A stretch of 64,000 bases of DNA from Adenanthera pavonina (taxonomy: Eukaryota > Streptophyta > Magnoliopsida > Fabales > Fabaceae). Shown piece by piece: positions 25,327 to 39,004 of this stretch. Position 1 is the first letter of the stretch. Every line of letters begins with the position of its first letter. Both the position numbers and the translations under genes were made by a program. The stretch spans positions 28,242,827 through 28,306,826 of the forward strand of contig JAIVEN010000004.1 in assembly GCA_026686845.1 (NCBI GenBank). The letters are read 5' to 3'. The notes under the pieces were generated by a model. That model did not search any database, had not been told where the DNA came from, and worked only from the letters and a program-made list of their open reading frames with translations.

Positions 25327-25765
25327 ATAAGTTAGTCGTATTACCTTGTTTTCTTTTTCCTACTTCCAAATATAAAGGACTCTATAATTAATGAGGCGCT
25401 AGCACATCTACCATACTTGTGGGTGTCTCAACCTATGATTATGACACACACTTGCATGGATCTCATTTTTTTGTTTGGTACCTCATACATGCTTGCTTCA
25501 TTGACCCCTTGAGCTTCTATGTAGTGTGTAAGCATGCATGTTTTTCCTTGGATTTGGATTTACTAAAAAGCAGATTTAATGAGAGGCCATGAGAATCTAT
25601 CCTAGCTATAAGTTATGCTATGTTTGGGGTGGCAATCACTTATGAAAAGTGATTATAGCCCTTTACTTTCACTTTTTGAGGCTATAAGTACTTTTCAAAA
25701 GAGTCTATTGCCATCCCAAACATGCCTTTAATCTGAGTCATTTACTGCTTTATCTTGTTGATGGT
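25327..25765. other. Non-coding region downstream of thaumatin pseudogene 1
   Basis: No gene is seen. It contains a short MITE (25620-25723), listed next, and ends at ATGGT, the left target duplication of LTR D. In the paralogous copy most of this stretch is absent. Confidence 0.6.
25620..25723. mobile_element. Short MITE with 17-bp terminal inverted repeats
   Basis: The ends ATGTTTGGGGTGGCAAT (25620-25636) and ATTGCCATCCCAAACAT (25707-25723) are inverted repeats with one mismatch. The interior holds a second complementary pair (tatgaaaagtgattatagcc and ggctataagtacttttca). The 104-bp element would fold into one hairpin. The form is that of a plant MITE; the superfamily is not settled. Confidence 0.65.
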
Positions 25766-25774
25766 TGTCGCACC

Positions 25775-27969
25775 TATAACATCTTATATTTAGAAACATT
25801 TTCCCATAAAAATTGCTATTTGATGTATGAAAATATTTTTAGAAAAACTCAAACCAATTAAAATCCTAAGGTTTTACAAAATTATTCTTGCTGATTTACA
25901 GCTCATTGCGCAGCGATTTTTCAAAAATTATAACTAAATGTAGAAAACTCCTTTTCCAGTGGTTTGAGTTTCTAAAAATCATCCACATCTGTAATTTTCA
26001 GGAAAAAATCAGAAAATGGGAAATTAAAGTACCAATTCATGCATTTTATTATAAACATATTACTGTTCATTTCACATCTCTGTTTCTGTCTGAAAATCTG
26101 AACCTTAATTTGAAAATTCATTTTTCTTAATATACAAAGTTATTTGGCACATACTTAGTATTATTGGAAAGCTTTACTTGTCTACTTTCAAACTATATTT
26201 TTTTCATCATTTATTATGCTCCTACTAGTCAGGGAATCAATATATATCATCAGAGGTCAGAAATAATGTCTACTGGAACAGTTTTGGTAAAACACGAATA
26301 ACTATCATTATTTAGCTCTAAATACAGTCAATCTAGTGTCATTTTGTTTCTAAGACATATATCTATCTATAAATATAGACCAATGAATTTTTGGAGATAT
26401 ATACAAATTTATACAGTAACCAGAAGCAAACAGTACATAAACAGAATATTAACAGCTTTCAGCAAGGTTCCATCATCATTATTCCTCATGCTCCACATGC
26501 TCTCATTTGCCATAACTTGGCCCTAACATTGATTAACTATGGGGTAAAATTAGAGAAATCTCAGTAGTCAACTTGTACATACAATCATGTCATCACAAAA
26601 ACATCTGAAAACATAACATACTTTTATTAAATTGTCAAAACTTTCATGTTGCCTAACGAAATTTCGACAGCATAACGGCTTAGTAAATGGGTATCTCGAG
26701 GTTTATCCCTTAACATAAAACAGCCACTAATCATATAAAAGCATTCATAACAGCAACATGGCATCATTTACAAATCATTATAACATATAAAATATTTATA
26801 AGCAATAACATTAAGTAAGGGCAAGAGACTACCTTGGAACTTTACTAACTTTTCTTTGAACCTTACTTTCACTTAACTTTAGATCACTTCCTTAACTTGA
26901 TTGAAGCCTAAAACATCATTAAACCTTAATAATTTAATATCATCATATAAATCTAACTCAATCATAAACTATAAACTCTTCCCTCAAAATCATATCTTGA
27001 TCCAAATAGAGGAGCAAGAGGGAGGAAGAAAATAACTTAAACTCTAACTAATCTTTAAACTAAATAAATAAAGAAGAAATCTAGAAGAGATCTAGAGTAG
27101 AAACTTTTCTCAGGAGATTCTACTTGTCTTCCCTTCCTTCCTCCTTCTTTTTCCTTTTTCTTCCCCTTTCTTCCTTCTTCCTCCTTTTCCTTCCTCTTTC
27201 TTCTTCCTTCTCTCTCTCTCACGCTCTCCCTCTCTCTTTGTGCGTGAGTCTGTGTGAAAATAAAGGAAGGGCATGGGCTATTTATAGGAAGGGCTGGTGG
27301 TTGTAGACCATCAGATCAAGATTCAATCCGAAAGCTCACAATTATTTTCACATTTAATATACCAATTATCCCTTATAGCCCTAGATATTTTTGGGTATGT
27401 GAGAGAGTAGGGAAGGGTAAAACTGTCCAACTTTTCCCTCCTTATTTTATATCAAATCAAAAAAAGCAGAGAATGTACTTTTTACTTTTACAGATAAAAT
27501 TGGCTTTGCTTTGAGTACTTTTTGAACCAAATTTTTTATTATACTCAGTGTCCTTCCTATTTATTTTATCTAGGGGACTCATTATCTTTCTCTTTTACTT
27601 TTTCATGTAAGGTTCACCCATCTTACTTACTTTTTTTTTACTGTTCATCTCTTCCGGCATTTACTATTTATGTGGGACCCGTATTTTACCGGATTTATAC
27701 TTTTTCCTCTCATAGCCCACATAACCAGTATCACTTGTATTTTTAACTTGTACCATAGTATTTAAAATATTATTTTTTTGTCTTATTGTAAATAATAAAT
27801 TTTGCCCTTTTTAAGCCACTTTTTATATTTTAGGATATTTTGAGCCTTAAACTAATTTAATTAAATATCCAGGCTTCTCCAATCATCATAAATTAATCTA
27901 GAATAAATTAATATCATTTGTAATATTATCTGGTCATAATATTTATACATGAAAAATTAGGATGTTACA
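25775..27969 (-). repeat. 3' LTR of the chromovirus
   Basis: Plus-strand ends are TATAACATC (decayed TGTTACATC) and GATGTTACA. It is the partner of 33151-35341. The tract 26608-27496 is almost identical to its partner, while both outer parts have many differences. A CT-rich tract lies at 27128-27235, transcribed as GA-rich on the minus strand. Confidence 0.92.
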
Positions 27970-27985
27970 TTTCTCTCCTCCTAAA
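27970..27985 (-). other. Polypurine tract of the chromovirus
   Basis: The minus strand reads TTTAGGAGGAGAGAAA, abutting the 3' LTR. The expected position confirms the orientation. Confidence 0.75.
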
Positions 27986-30900
27986 TAAAATTTTGTCCTC
28001 AAAATTTTTATACATTAACTAAAAGTTCTGGATACTTGACTCTAGTTCCCATGTTGCCTCCTCTGAGGATAAACTCTTCCAGACCACCTTCACTAGAGGA
28101 ATTTTCTTATTCCTCAGTTATTTGACCCGATGGTTGATAATCTTTTAGGTCTACCCTTGTAACATAGATTATCTTACAGCTAAATACTTTCATATTCTAT
28201 AACATGTGATAGGTTTGGCTTTGGAAAGGATCTTAAATGGTCCATCATACTTTTGATTAAGTCTTTTGTTCTTCATCGATTGACCTACTCCATTTGTAGG
28301 AAATACTTTAAGGAACATATAATCTCCTACTCCAAACTCTAATGATCTTCACCTTTTATCGGCATAACTTTTTTGCCTACTTTGGGCCGATAAAAGCTTC
28401 TTTCACATCTTCTTGATCTACTTGGAGGTCTGGTCTACCAATTCAGGACCCAAAAAGCTTCCTTTCACTTAGCTCCATCCAACATACTAAGAACCTGGAT
28501 TTCCTTCTACAAAGGGCCTCATATGGAGCTATTTATAATTTCTATATTTTCTTTTCATCTTTTTATACATACTTGAGACATACATTCTATTACTTAAATA
28601 CTTTTCTTTATTTGCTATGAAACTATTTGACATTTTATGAAGTCTCTCATCTTTCTTTACATACATATATTGACTTCACTAGTCATAATAGTGCTAACTT
28701 TATCAATTTTATAATCACCCACATAACATCTTATGGGTGTACCCATTTCTAAACCTTTTGTGATATATGTCCCATTTTACATCAAACTTTCAGGGGTCAA
28801 AATAATCTTACTAGTCTTTGTATGTCTTACTTTCACCCTTTTGACATACTGAAGATTCTACTATCCTTATACTATATTATTTAGTTCATAAAACTAGTTT
28901 CTTGAATCATGGCATATTCCCACGATTCCTAGATAAATAGTGTCTTTACTCTTATCTTTTCTCCACTTTTTGAGAGATGCATACTTTCTTCTGAAATATC
29001 ATCAAACCATCATATTTTGCACTAGATTCTTTTCACTTGTCCCTGATACTGATTCTTTAGTCTTATTTGCACATTTATCATCTTGTTGAGCTTTTTTTGT
29101 TTTATCTCTTTCTAGAATTTCATTTTCACTTTTAGTCTCATGCAATCAGGGAGAGAGATCTAAGTCTCTAAATCTCCTACTAACATTTGTTTCTTTATGT
29201 ATATCATACTGATTACATGAATAACTTTTTAACTTATTGCATCGGCCACAGTAATAGCTTTTTTGGATGGCACTTTTTAACTTGATAATTATTTTTCAAC
29301 AATTCCATCCATTATCCTTACCTTAAGCTCATTGCTTATGATCTAATAAATCCTTAAGGCTTTTGTGGTCAAAATACTCTTTCACGATCATACCATATAG
29401 ATGATGCCTTCATATCTTTTAGAGTTTAAACTATTTTTGCAATTTTTGCACAAAATTTTCTTTCCTTGTAAACCTTGTCAGCGACAAAGCAATATGAGAA
29501 AAGTCCTGCATAAAATTTCTGTAATAGCTTGCTAAATCCAGAAAACTTCTTATTATCATAACGATTTTGGGCCTCTCTTACTTTCGAACTATATCTACCT
29601 TGTTGGGATATACTGCGACCATGTCCTTAGAGATAACGTGTCCCAAAAATCGTAGTTCAGTGAGTCAAAATTCACACTTGTTGAGTTTAGCATACATCCT
29701 CTTTACTTAAAAAAAAAACTGTTAGGACAATTCTCAAATGCCTTCCATGCTTCTCTAAAGACTTGGAGTACATTTTATCATTAATGAGGACCACAATAAT
29801 CTGATCTTAATATGGCTGAAGAAACTTATTCATGTATTCCATGAAGATAGTTGGTGCATTAGTGAGACTAGGTGGCATTATTAGGAATTTATTATGCCCA
29901 TTTCTAATTCTAAAGACAATCCTTGGAACTTCTTCTGCCTTTATTCATAATTGATAATACCCATATCTTCAACAAATCTTGAAGAAGATATTGGCTTTAG
30001 CCAATTGATTTAACTAATTATGTATTATGGGTAACTAGCTTATGTTCTTAATCATGATCTTATTTAATTCTCTTTCATGAACACAGAGTTTAAGACTCCC
30101 ATCTTTCCTTTAATCAATATTTCATAAGCACCCCAGGGAGATACATTTGGCCTGATGAATCCTTTCTTCATAAATTCTATCTATTGCTTTAACTTAATCA
30201 CCTCATTTAGAACCATGCTAAATGGAGTTCTAAATATTGGCCTTACTCCAGGCATAGTGTTGATAGTTCTTTCTACTTCTCTTTTAAGCGATAATCTTTT
30301 ACATTCCTTATCTCACAGGAACTTCTATTATTTCCTCACTTATCCCTTTTGCTTTATTTTTGGAGGAAATATTCCTGACTTCCTTTATCTTTGATATCTT
30401 AATCATTTCGATCGTCACACTACTCACATTGTCTTAATGTATGGGATAGTTTCACAATAGGTATGATTATGGTCTTGTCCTCACATTCAAGGAGAACATT
30501 ATTTACTACCATCCATTCATACCAATATCATCATTTATGTCAAGGTAAGATACTCATTTTACCTTATTTTCCCTAATCCTTAAATCTCTTACTATTTCCA
30601 AGGTTTCTTTCTTTTCTTCTTATTTACAATCTTTTCTGTTATTAGCTTTCTTGTCATTGGGATATACCCTTTAATTATTAACTTTGTTTTCATGCTATTT
30701 ACTTTCTTTAGTGTAGGGTCATTAACAAGCTGGACTTTCCAGTAGGTCACCCATCATAAAGTTTTTCCCGCTCAATCACGCTTAATTGATAAATGTTGAG
30801 GGGTTCTGGAGAACTAATACCAATATTAGACTTCCTTTGTCATACTTCATCATTATGATCTCTAGATAGCTTACTATTCTTAGTCTGGGACATCTGATCC

Positions 30901-33134
30901 CCACTTTCATCTAACTTTTGATTTTTGGGCACAAGATCCCACAATGATATTTCCTATTATTGTTCTTATTCTATGGGGTTCTTGCTATTCTGTAAGCTTA
31001 GTTTCATTTTATGAAACATACTTTCTAAACTTTATCTGTACTTTTTATGTTTAAACTTCAACTCATACTTTCTTTTATGCTTTATTCATATTGTGCCTGC
31101 ATAAGTATACTTCATCAAAGATTCATCTCTATAATGTTCTATTAACTTTACTGGCCATATACATTCCAGACTACTTATACTTAGCTTTCACATTGGTCAT
31201 TTCTAAGTACTACTTTGTGGTTCTCTATAACTTGTAAGATTTAGACCACTGCATCTACTTTAATGGTCATGGTCATTATCATTTCCTTACATCTTCTCTA
31301 CTTGTATTACTCTCTTTTCAGAGATCTTTACCGTTATTTATTGATCCTGAGGGAGAACACTTTTTTTTTTCATTATATCATTTTATACCCATACTATTTC
31401 CTTTTGAAAGAGTCTTCACCACTGTTTTAAGGGAGAATATTCTTTTTCTTTAACCTCTGGTACCTTAGAGGTCCTCATTACTGCTATTTTAGAGATCCAA
31501 AGTCTACCACGCCTTTGTGCATAGGCACGTATCCAAACCTTATACTTTACTTTCATCATCATAGATCTTGGAAGTCTTTACCTTTTGTGGGTTAGGAGTT
31601 TAACTACTATTAAGGCAATGGTTACTAACTTCTTTCTCATAAACATTTCTATTATGTCTATCTCCTCTCATAATTCCTTAGCTACTCTGCTAAGGTCACT
31701 TGGTGGTTTGGCAATATAAGGAAACTTCCTCACCCCTTCTATATAGTCTTTGCTAGCCCAGTTAGAATCCCACATGTGTACTAATCTCAACCTCTTACTA
31801 TCATCTGTTCTTGTTTAATTAGCTTCTAAGAGCCAAGAGTCACCTCCCTTTTTGCCTTCCTTCGGTTGCATTTATCTTTTGGAGGATTTCTTTTATACTT
31901 TCTTGTGAGATCTTCTGGCCAAGAATTTCCCTTCTATAACTAGATTTCATATTGAGCCTAGTAGTAAACTATTTTTAGGTTTCATAGTTCCCTAACTGCA
32001 CACCATAGTTTTTGAATCCTTCAGGCTCGTAATTCATTCTTTTTGTGCCCACTAACATATCTCAGATTCTGAACCCAAATTGATTACATTCAAGGGTTAT
32101 TCTTTTTCTAGCCTACTTTATGTATTACTTTGTCACTACTATCATGGAATATGACAAAACTCTTACTTTTTTTATAAGAAGTTACTTTCTTAAAGTATTA
32201 ATTCTTTATCTGGCCTTATTCCCTTTGTGCCATATATAAGTTTCCCTATTATCCTTCTTATGTTTATTTCTTTCTTTCTAATTACCTCTACCTTTCATTG
32301 GCCACTATGTTCATCATCAAGAAAATTTTGCCATTGATCTAGCTTTTCTTCATACGTGGGATATTTTACTTTCATGGTCATTATTACTTTTTACTTACAT
32401 AGGTTTTTACTTGCCTTTAACTTTTACCAACTCTTATTCACTCTTACTTCTTTTATGAAGTACACTTCCAAAGTGTATAACAATCTTGCTTTCTTGCTTT
32501 CTTTCAGGTTGAACTATTACCAGAAAATGGCATCTAGCTTCTGCCTTTAACGTCATCCATCTTATCTTACAATCAAGTTCCTCTAATCAGTGGTTTGGCA
32601 TATGAGAAAAGTCTTTAGCTAAACTTTCATACTAGATGCCAAATTAATGAGGGTCTAACATTTAAAAGAAATTTAATTTAAATTTATCTTAGGCCATGAT
32701 CTCTTAGAGTACTATCATAATTATAGGGCTCAGTAATCTTTCCTTTATCATCTCATTCTTTCTAGAAGTCTACTGCAACCTCCCACTTGATCTACTATGG
32801 CCATGAGATCTAATGTGATCTCTGAGCCCTAATAGGATCGTCTACGGTCTTTGGGATTTATTGCAATCCCACTTTACTACTAGGATCTACTACGATCCAA
32901 CTTTGAAAGATTTCATAACCTAAGGAAAAATAAATTTATAACACAACCTCCCATTTAATCTAGTAACTACCTCAAGCTATTCTTAAGACTAATCTCATAT
33001 GCCACTAGAATATTTTTAGGTCATATTCCTATAAGGAATAATATAGGTCTCTTAACATTCTTCATGTCCAAAGGGGAATCTATTAGTTAAAGAGAAGACA
33101 TAGCTTTCCAATTGCAAAGATTGCCTGAATCTCT
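27986..33134 (-). pseudogene. pol: Degenerate Ty3-gypsy gag-pol
   Basis: No long frame remains, but minus-strand pieces are recognisable. At about 29640-29710 the translation shows RMYAKLNKCEF and LTELRFLGHVISKD, the thumb side of a Ty3-gypsy reverse transcriptase. At about 29760-29870 are pieces like LTNAPTIFMEYMNKF and the active-site region, where the expected Asp-Asp is Asn-Asp. Upstream parts (30000-33130) are too decayed to assign; gag should lie nearest 33130. The level of decay fits an old insertion. Confidence 0.78.
28015..28125 (-). pseudogene. Chromodomain remnant of the chromovirus
   Basis: Minus-strand translation shows RNKKIPLVKVVWKS, then SSEEATWELES, the C-terminal chromodomain pattern of Tekay-type chromoviruses (IPLVKVxW...EEATWE). 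In live elements this module directs integration to marked chromatin. A stop lies just before it. Confidence 0.8.
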
Positions 33135-33146
33135 GCTCTGATACCA
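33135..33146 (-). other. Primer-binding site of the chromovirus
   Basis: The minus strand reads TGGTATCAGAGC, a perfect 12-base match to the initiator-Met tRNA site, four bases inside the 5' LTR. Confidence 0.92.
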
Positions 33147-33150
33147 AAAA

Positions 33151-35341
33151 TGTTACATCTTATATTTAGAAACATTTTCCCATGAAAATTGCTTATTTGA
33201 TGTATGAAAATATTTTTAGAAAAACTTAAACCAATTAAAATCTTAAGATTCTACAAAATCATTCTTGCTGATTTACAGATCATTGCGCAGTGATTTTTCA
33301 AAAATCATAACTAAATATAGAAAAATCCTTTTTCAGTGGTTTACATTTCTAAAAATCATGAACATCTCTAATTTTAAGGAAAAAAAATTAGAAAATGGGA
33401 AATGAACATGACAATTCATACATTTTATTATAAACATATTACTGTTCATTTCACATCTTTGTTTCTATCCGAAAATCTGAACCTTCATTTGAAAATTCAT
33501 TTCTCTTAATATACAAAGCCATTTGGTACATACTTAGTATCATTGGAAAGCTTTACTTGTTTACTTTCTAATCATATTTTTTGTGTTATTTATTCTACTC
33601 CAACTGGTCAAGGAATCAATATATATCATCAAAGGTTAGAAATAATGTATATTGGTAAAACAAGAATAACTACCATTATATAACTCCAAATACAACCAAA
33701 CTAGTGTCATTTTGTTCCTAAGACATAGATCTATCTATACATATAGACCAATAAATTTTTGGAGATATGTACGAATTCATACAGTAACCAAAAGCAGACA
33801 ATACATAAACAAAATATTAACAACTTTTAGAAAGGCTCCATTATCATTATTCCTCATGCTCCCATTTGCCATGATTTGGCCCTAACATTGGTTAACTATG
33901 GGGTGAGGTTGGGAAAATTTCAGTAGTCAACTTGCACATGCCATCATGTCATCACAAAAATATTTGAAAACATAACATACTTTTATTAAATTGTCAAAAC
34001 TTCCATGTTGCCTAACGAAATTTCGACAGCATAACGGCTTAGTAAATGGGTATCTCGAGGTTTACCCCTTAACATAAAACAGCCACTAATCATATAAAAG
34101 CATTCATAATAGCAACATGGCATCATTTACAAATCATTATAACATATAAAATATTTATAAGCAATAACATTAAGTAAGGGCAAGAGACTACCTTGGAACT
34201 TTACTAACTTTTCTTTGAACCTTACTTTCACTTAACTTTAGATCACTTCCTTAACTTGATTGAAGCCTAAAACATCATTAAACCTTAATAATTTAATATC
34301 ATCATATAAATCTAACTCAATCATAAACTATAAACTCTTCCCTCAAAATCATATCTTGATCCAAATAGAGGAGCAAGAGGGAGGAAGAAAATAACTTAAA
34401 CTCTAACTAATCTTTAAACTAAATAAACAAAGAAGAAATCTAGAAGAGATCTAGAGTAGAAACTTTTCTCAGGAGATTTCTACTTGTCTTCCCTTCCTTC
34501 CTCCTTCTTTTTCCTTTTTCTTCCCCTTTCTTCCTTCTTCCTCCTTTTCCTTCCTCTTTCTTCCTTCTTTCTTCTTCCTTCTCTCTCTCTCTCACGCTCT
34601 CCCTCTCTCTTTGTGCGTGAGTCTGTGTGAAAATAAAGGAAGGGCATGGGCTATTTATAGGAAGGGCTGGTGGTTGTAGACCATCAGATCAAGATTCAAT
34701 CCGAAAGCTCACAATTATTTTCACATTTAATATACCAATTATCCCTTATAGCCCTATATATTTTTGGGTATGTGAGAGAGTAGGGAAGGGTAAAACTGTC
34801 CAACTTTTCCCTCCTTATTTTATATCAAATCAAAAAAAGCAGAGAATGTACTTTTTACTTTTACAGATAAATTTGGCTCTACTTTGAGTATTTTTTGAAC
34901 CAAATTTTTTATTATACTCAGTGTCTTTCCTATTTATTTTATCTAGAGGACCCATTATCTTTCTCTTTTACTTTTTCATGTAAGGTCCACCCATCTTGCT
35001 TACTTTTTTTACTGTTCATCTCTTCCGATATTTACTATTTATGTGGGACCCGCATTTTACCGGATTTATACTTTTTCCTCTCAGAGCCCACATAACCAGT
35101 ATCACTTATATTTTTAACTTGTACCGGAGTATTTAAAATATTATTTTCTTTATCTTATTGTAAATAATAAATTTTGCCCTTTTTAAGCCCCTTTTTATAT
35201 TTTAGGATATTTTTGGCCTTAAACTAATTTAATTAAATATCCAAGCTTCCCTAATTATCATAAATTAATTCAGAATAAATTAATATAATTTGTAATATTA
35301 TCTGGTCATAATATTTATACATGAAAAATTGGGATGTTACA
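33151..35341 (-). repeat. 5' LTR of the chromovirus
   Basis: Runs TGTTACATC to GATGTTACA. It is next to the primer site, hence the 5' LTR. It has an extra CTTC-type unit (about 13 bp) in the pyrimidine tract (34495-34600) relative to the other LTR. Confidence 0.92.
34652..34659 (-). promoter_or_regulatory. TATA box of the chromovirus 5' LTR
   Basis: Minus-strand TATAAATA in the context CCTATAAATAGCCC, with a GA-rich leader starting about 50 bp downstream. The same box is at 27279-27286 in the 3' LTR. It supports the minus-strand orientation. Confidence 0.65.
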
Positions 35342-36298
35342 GCACCCAATTTTTAATTTTTCAAAAATGAAAAATTAAAATATAGTAGAGTCATCACCAA
35401 AACTTTTAAAACATAAAGAGTTTGTGAGTCGATTGCGTCATAAGAAAGGTATTATGTACCCCATAACATCCATTCATAAGAACGATTACCTTAAGTGTAT
35501 TATATAAAATAATGTGATCTTAAAATTATTTTAATTACTTTTATAAAATATGTATAGAGAAATAAAAAAAATAAAAAAAATAGATTTGTTTACAAAGATG
35601 GATTTGACCTGGAATAAGAGTCTAAGGTCTAAGTACCCTAATATAGAGATTAAAATCCGCGTAGTTTGAATATAAAAACTCATCTCAATGAACTTATGTT
35701 TTATAAGAGAAATTATATATATTTGTTATTTTCAAAAATTGAATTATACATATTATATACACCAATTATTTAGCTATTTATTTATTACTTCTTAATAAAT
35801 CCTCAGAGATTTCTAAAATCTCATATCCTCACTAATTGGTTTATATACCTGTGAAAACTTTGAAAAAGTTCACATAAAATAACTTGAAAATACATTATAA
35901 AATTATATTTAAATAAATATTTTGATTCAAAATTTTATCAAATTTAAGAAAATCTTTAAAAAATATTTTCCATAAAAAAACATAATTTGATTAGTATATC
36001 AGTGGAGTCACATTGCAACACGTGATAAATTTATTAATTCAAACATTCAAGAAGGTTCCAAAAATCTCGCCAGGCAAAAATTGAAAAATATTAATGAAAA
36101 ATATCACATTATCATAATCATATGAGGGAATAAGAATAATGTAATCAATCACTAAGCTATTATTATTATAAAGTATATAAAAGTTACCTCCTATAAAATT
36201 ATATATGCTTTCTACCACAACTTTGAATAATAAATATTTCAACTGAATTCTATGATATTGAAAAAGAAGATGTAACTATCTAATATCTTAATTTTTAG

Positions 36299-36490
36299 GA
36301 AAAAAAAAAAGAAAGAAAGGAAAAAACAAAACAAAACAAAAAAGAAAAGAAAAGAAAAAAAAGAAAAAAGAAGATAAAAAAGAAAACAAAGAAAGAAAGA
36401 AGGGGGTGTGGAAAAAAAGTAAGAAGAAAAAAAAAGAGGGAAGAAAGGAAAAAAATAAATAAAAAAAGAGAAGAAATAAATAAATAAATA
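36299..36490. repeat. Purine-rich low-complexity tract
   Basis: This is about 190 bp of almost pure A and G with a few C on the plus strand, inside LTR D. Apparent frames across it (36288-36497 minus) are low-complexity artefacts. Confidence 0.85.
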
Positions 36491-37532
36491 AATTCATTAT
36501 AATGTTTAAGTCCGAATCATTCCACTAATTTAGTCAATGTATTTGGCAAATATAACTATAATTATATAATTATATACCTTGACTTATGAAATATAAATCA
36601 TGATAAAATAAGATAAATTTATCCATTGTCAATGAGAATACGCTTCTATCCTTATTAAGAATATTCATAGATATGAGTAATTTGTCTTTAGGACCTCACT
36701 AAAATATCATACTTTGGGATCTATGGAAACATATTAAGAAAAAAAGAAAAGTAAAGGTAAAATATATACATTACAAATATACATCCATCTATTTTGAGTA
36801 ATTTATTTTATGAAGCTCACCAAAATATTAGAATTTGAGATTTATAGAAATAAAATCAAGAGGAGAAGAAGATAATGAATTTAAGGATGCAACACATTCC
36901 TAAATTTATGAAATTGAAAAGAAAAGGAAAAGAAATTTTAGACCTTGCTCTTTTTTTCAAACTTTCTTCTTTCTTTTCCAACGTCTCCTCCTTCGTCTCT
37001 AATTCCTTTTTCTTTCTGGCTCTTCTTCTCTCAATCACTCTCTTGTTCCTTCTTCCTCCCACAATTTCTCCTTTTTCTTTGATATCCCATTTGATGCATG
37101 ACCTACATTTCCTTTATATAGACAAGGGAAGAAAAATCTAATATAAATAATTATTAATGTAAAATCAAATCAAATTATTTGCTTTTTATTTGATCTTTAT
37201 TATTATTATTTTTAATGCAATAATATTGTAGTCAAATCCAAATCTTTTGTGATGTATATTTTTATGGCTTTTATTATTATTAATTTTTTGTAAATCCAAA
37301 TCTTAACGGATTTGAAAATCTCATAAATGAGAAATCCCTATTATTAAAATATGATTATTATTAATTTTTTAGGATTTTTCCATTATTTCTTTTTTTATAT
37401 TTTTTTCTTTATCAAAATTAACTCTAATGGAAGCACATTTTTTTTTATTTTCATCTTCATCAAATTAAACTTAAATAAAAATTTTTATTATTTTATATTA
37501 AAACTCAGACAAACTACGGTGTTCACCATGGT

Positions 37533-39004
37533 TTAAATGGTTTTCTAAGAAAATATATCAAGATACCTTTTTTTTTGAAAAAAAAAAATTTGCAGTGGTT
37601 TTTAATCATATGATATTATTTATCATGAAATTTTTATAATTTGTCAAATTTAATATGTAATTAAAGCTTGAAATATAAGAACATTTCCACTTTGACCGAA
37701 TTTAAATTTTTTTCTCCACCCATATTTGGGGGATCACGGTCGTATAGTTGTGTAAAATTCTAGTTCACTAGTTTCACTGGCAACTACAGAAAGACATAAA
37801 CTGCTATGGCTAGATATATTCAACAACGTGAGTTAATTTAATCAGTGACTTTTTCTTTTGTATCTGTTAACTTCCTGGGTGCAACTGAATATTATTCAAG
37901 AGGAGCAAAAATATGCACTTAACGTAGATATTAAGCACATATTGACTTGAAATATAATAAAATTTATTGAAATTAAAAAATTAAAGACCCAAACAATAGG
38001 AATAAAAGCATATAAGTGCATGTTTATACAAATCAAACTGTAGTTTTTAATCATTATTTTTTTTACCTAAATATATTTATAGTAAATTTTTTTATTTTTA
38101 TTTATACTTTATTTTTATAAATTATGATTATTCTAAAAGACTTTTTATAAAAAAATAATCAAACGGACACTAATTGATCGGCTTACTGGAACACTTCTCA
38201 GGATTTTGTCCTTCAAAAGCTTCATATATGTGCCTCGGACTTTTTGTGTTTTCTTTTTGGTGAACTTGCATAGGGATTGTATATGCATGTCAAGCCCAAG
38301 ACTTGTTACTGTTCAGTTTTTCATGTTTTGGGCTGATGCCCGTTTTGTTACAAATACACACACATAAGGGCAAAGACTTGATTTATAAGAAGATTAAATA
38401 AGGCAGGCTTGATTTATAAAGGAAACGCCATCTATGTATCAATTTCTTCTATCAGCATCCATTAGTGATATTCTTTGTTACAACTAGTTATAGTATCTTT
38501 GTATACCCAAAAAAAAAAAAAACTAGCTGTAGTATTATATTATCATAGGATTAGTTTATAAATGAGAGTAGCTTTTTTGACATTTTTTTTTTCTTTACAA
38601 CATCAACTTTATTTGAGGGATATCATATTCCCTCCACTTTTGGTTATTATTGAGATCCTCTGGCAGAAGCAATTTACCTGAATAAATTAAGCCAAATCAA
38701 TATCAAAATAAAATATAAAATTTATAGAAATTAAACCTTAATTTTTTTTGGGCAGAAAAGTATAGAAAACTTTACTATTTACAAATTAGGAATAGTGTGA
38801 CTCATTTTAGATTTCATGCAATTTTTCTTTTATTGTTTTCAATGTTTTTCCACACATTTTATAGATTCCATGCAACTTTCTTTTTGTTATTTCAACGCTA
38901 CATATTTCAAATTTCAATATGGTTTAAAAAAAAAGTATGATCTTAAAAAAATTTTAGGTTATTATCCCTTCCATGCATTTTTTTTGCTAGAATCTTCCAG
39001 GCAA
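37533..39004. other. Non-coding, paralogous in part to 59445-59830
   Basis: No gene is seen. The first 390 bp align with the sequence after the second thaumatin fragment (shared landmarks 'tttgcagtg', 'gggatcac', 'actggcaactaca', 'ctatgactttttctt'). This makes the two thaumatin pseudogenes part of one duplicated block. The rest is AT-rich with no recognisable element. Confidence 0.65.

Larger units (their letters stand above)
25775..35341 (-). mobile_element. Complete but decayed Ty3-gypsy chromovirus (Tekay-like)
   Basis: The 9.57 kb element has LTRs of 2195 and 2191 bp and a perfect GCACC target duplication (25770-25774, 35342-35346). The minus strand reads 5' LTR, perfect initiator-Met primer site, degenerate gag-pol, chromodomain remnant, polypurine tract, 3' LTR. 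The chromodomain at the end of pol places it among chromoviruses, most likely the Tekay/Del group. No long frame survives inside. It inserted nine bases from the start of LTR D. Confidence 0.9.
25766..37527. repeat. LTR 'D', split by the chromovirus
   Basis: Begins TGTCGCACC at 25766; after the Ty3-gypsy insertion it resumes at 35342 and ends near GGTGTTCACC at 37527. ATGGT precedes (25761-25765) and follows (37528-37532). The paralogous locus near 59430-59460 reads straight across this point, which supports an insertion here. Net length is about 2.2 kb without coding capacity, so probably a solo LTR. The right end lacks the usual CA, so that boundary could be off by a few bases. Confidence 0.6.

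Noticed and set aside
27124..27306. Ser/Leu-rich small secreted protein frame
   Set aside because: It is the CT-rich leader of the chromovirus LTR read in antisense.
36288..36497. Phe/Leu-rich 69-codon frame (and similar at 36856-37141)
   Set aside because: Low-complexity purine tract translated on the minus strand; not a membrane protein gene.
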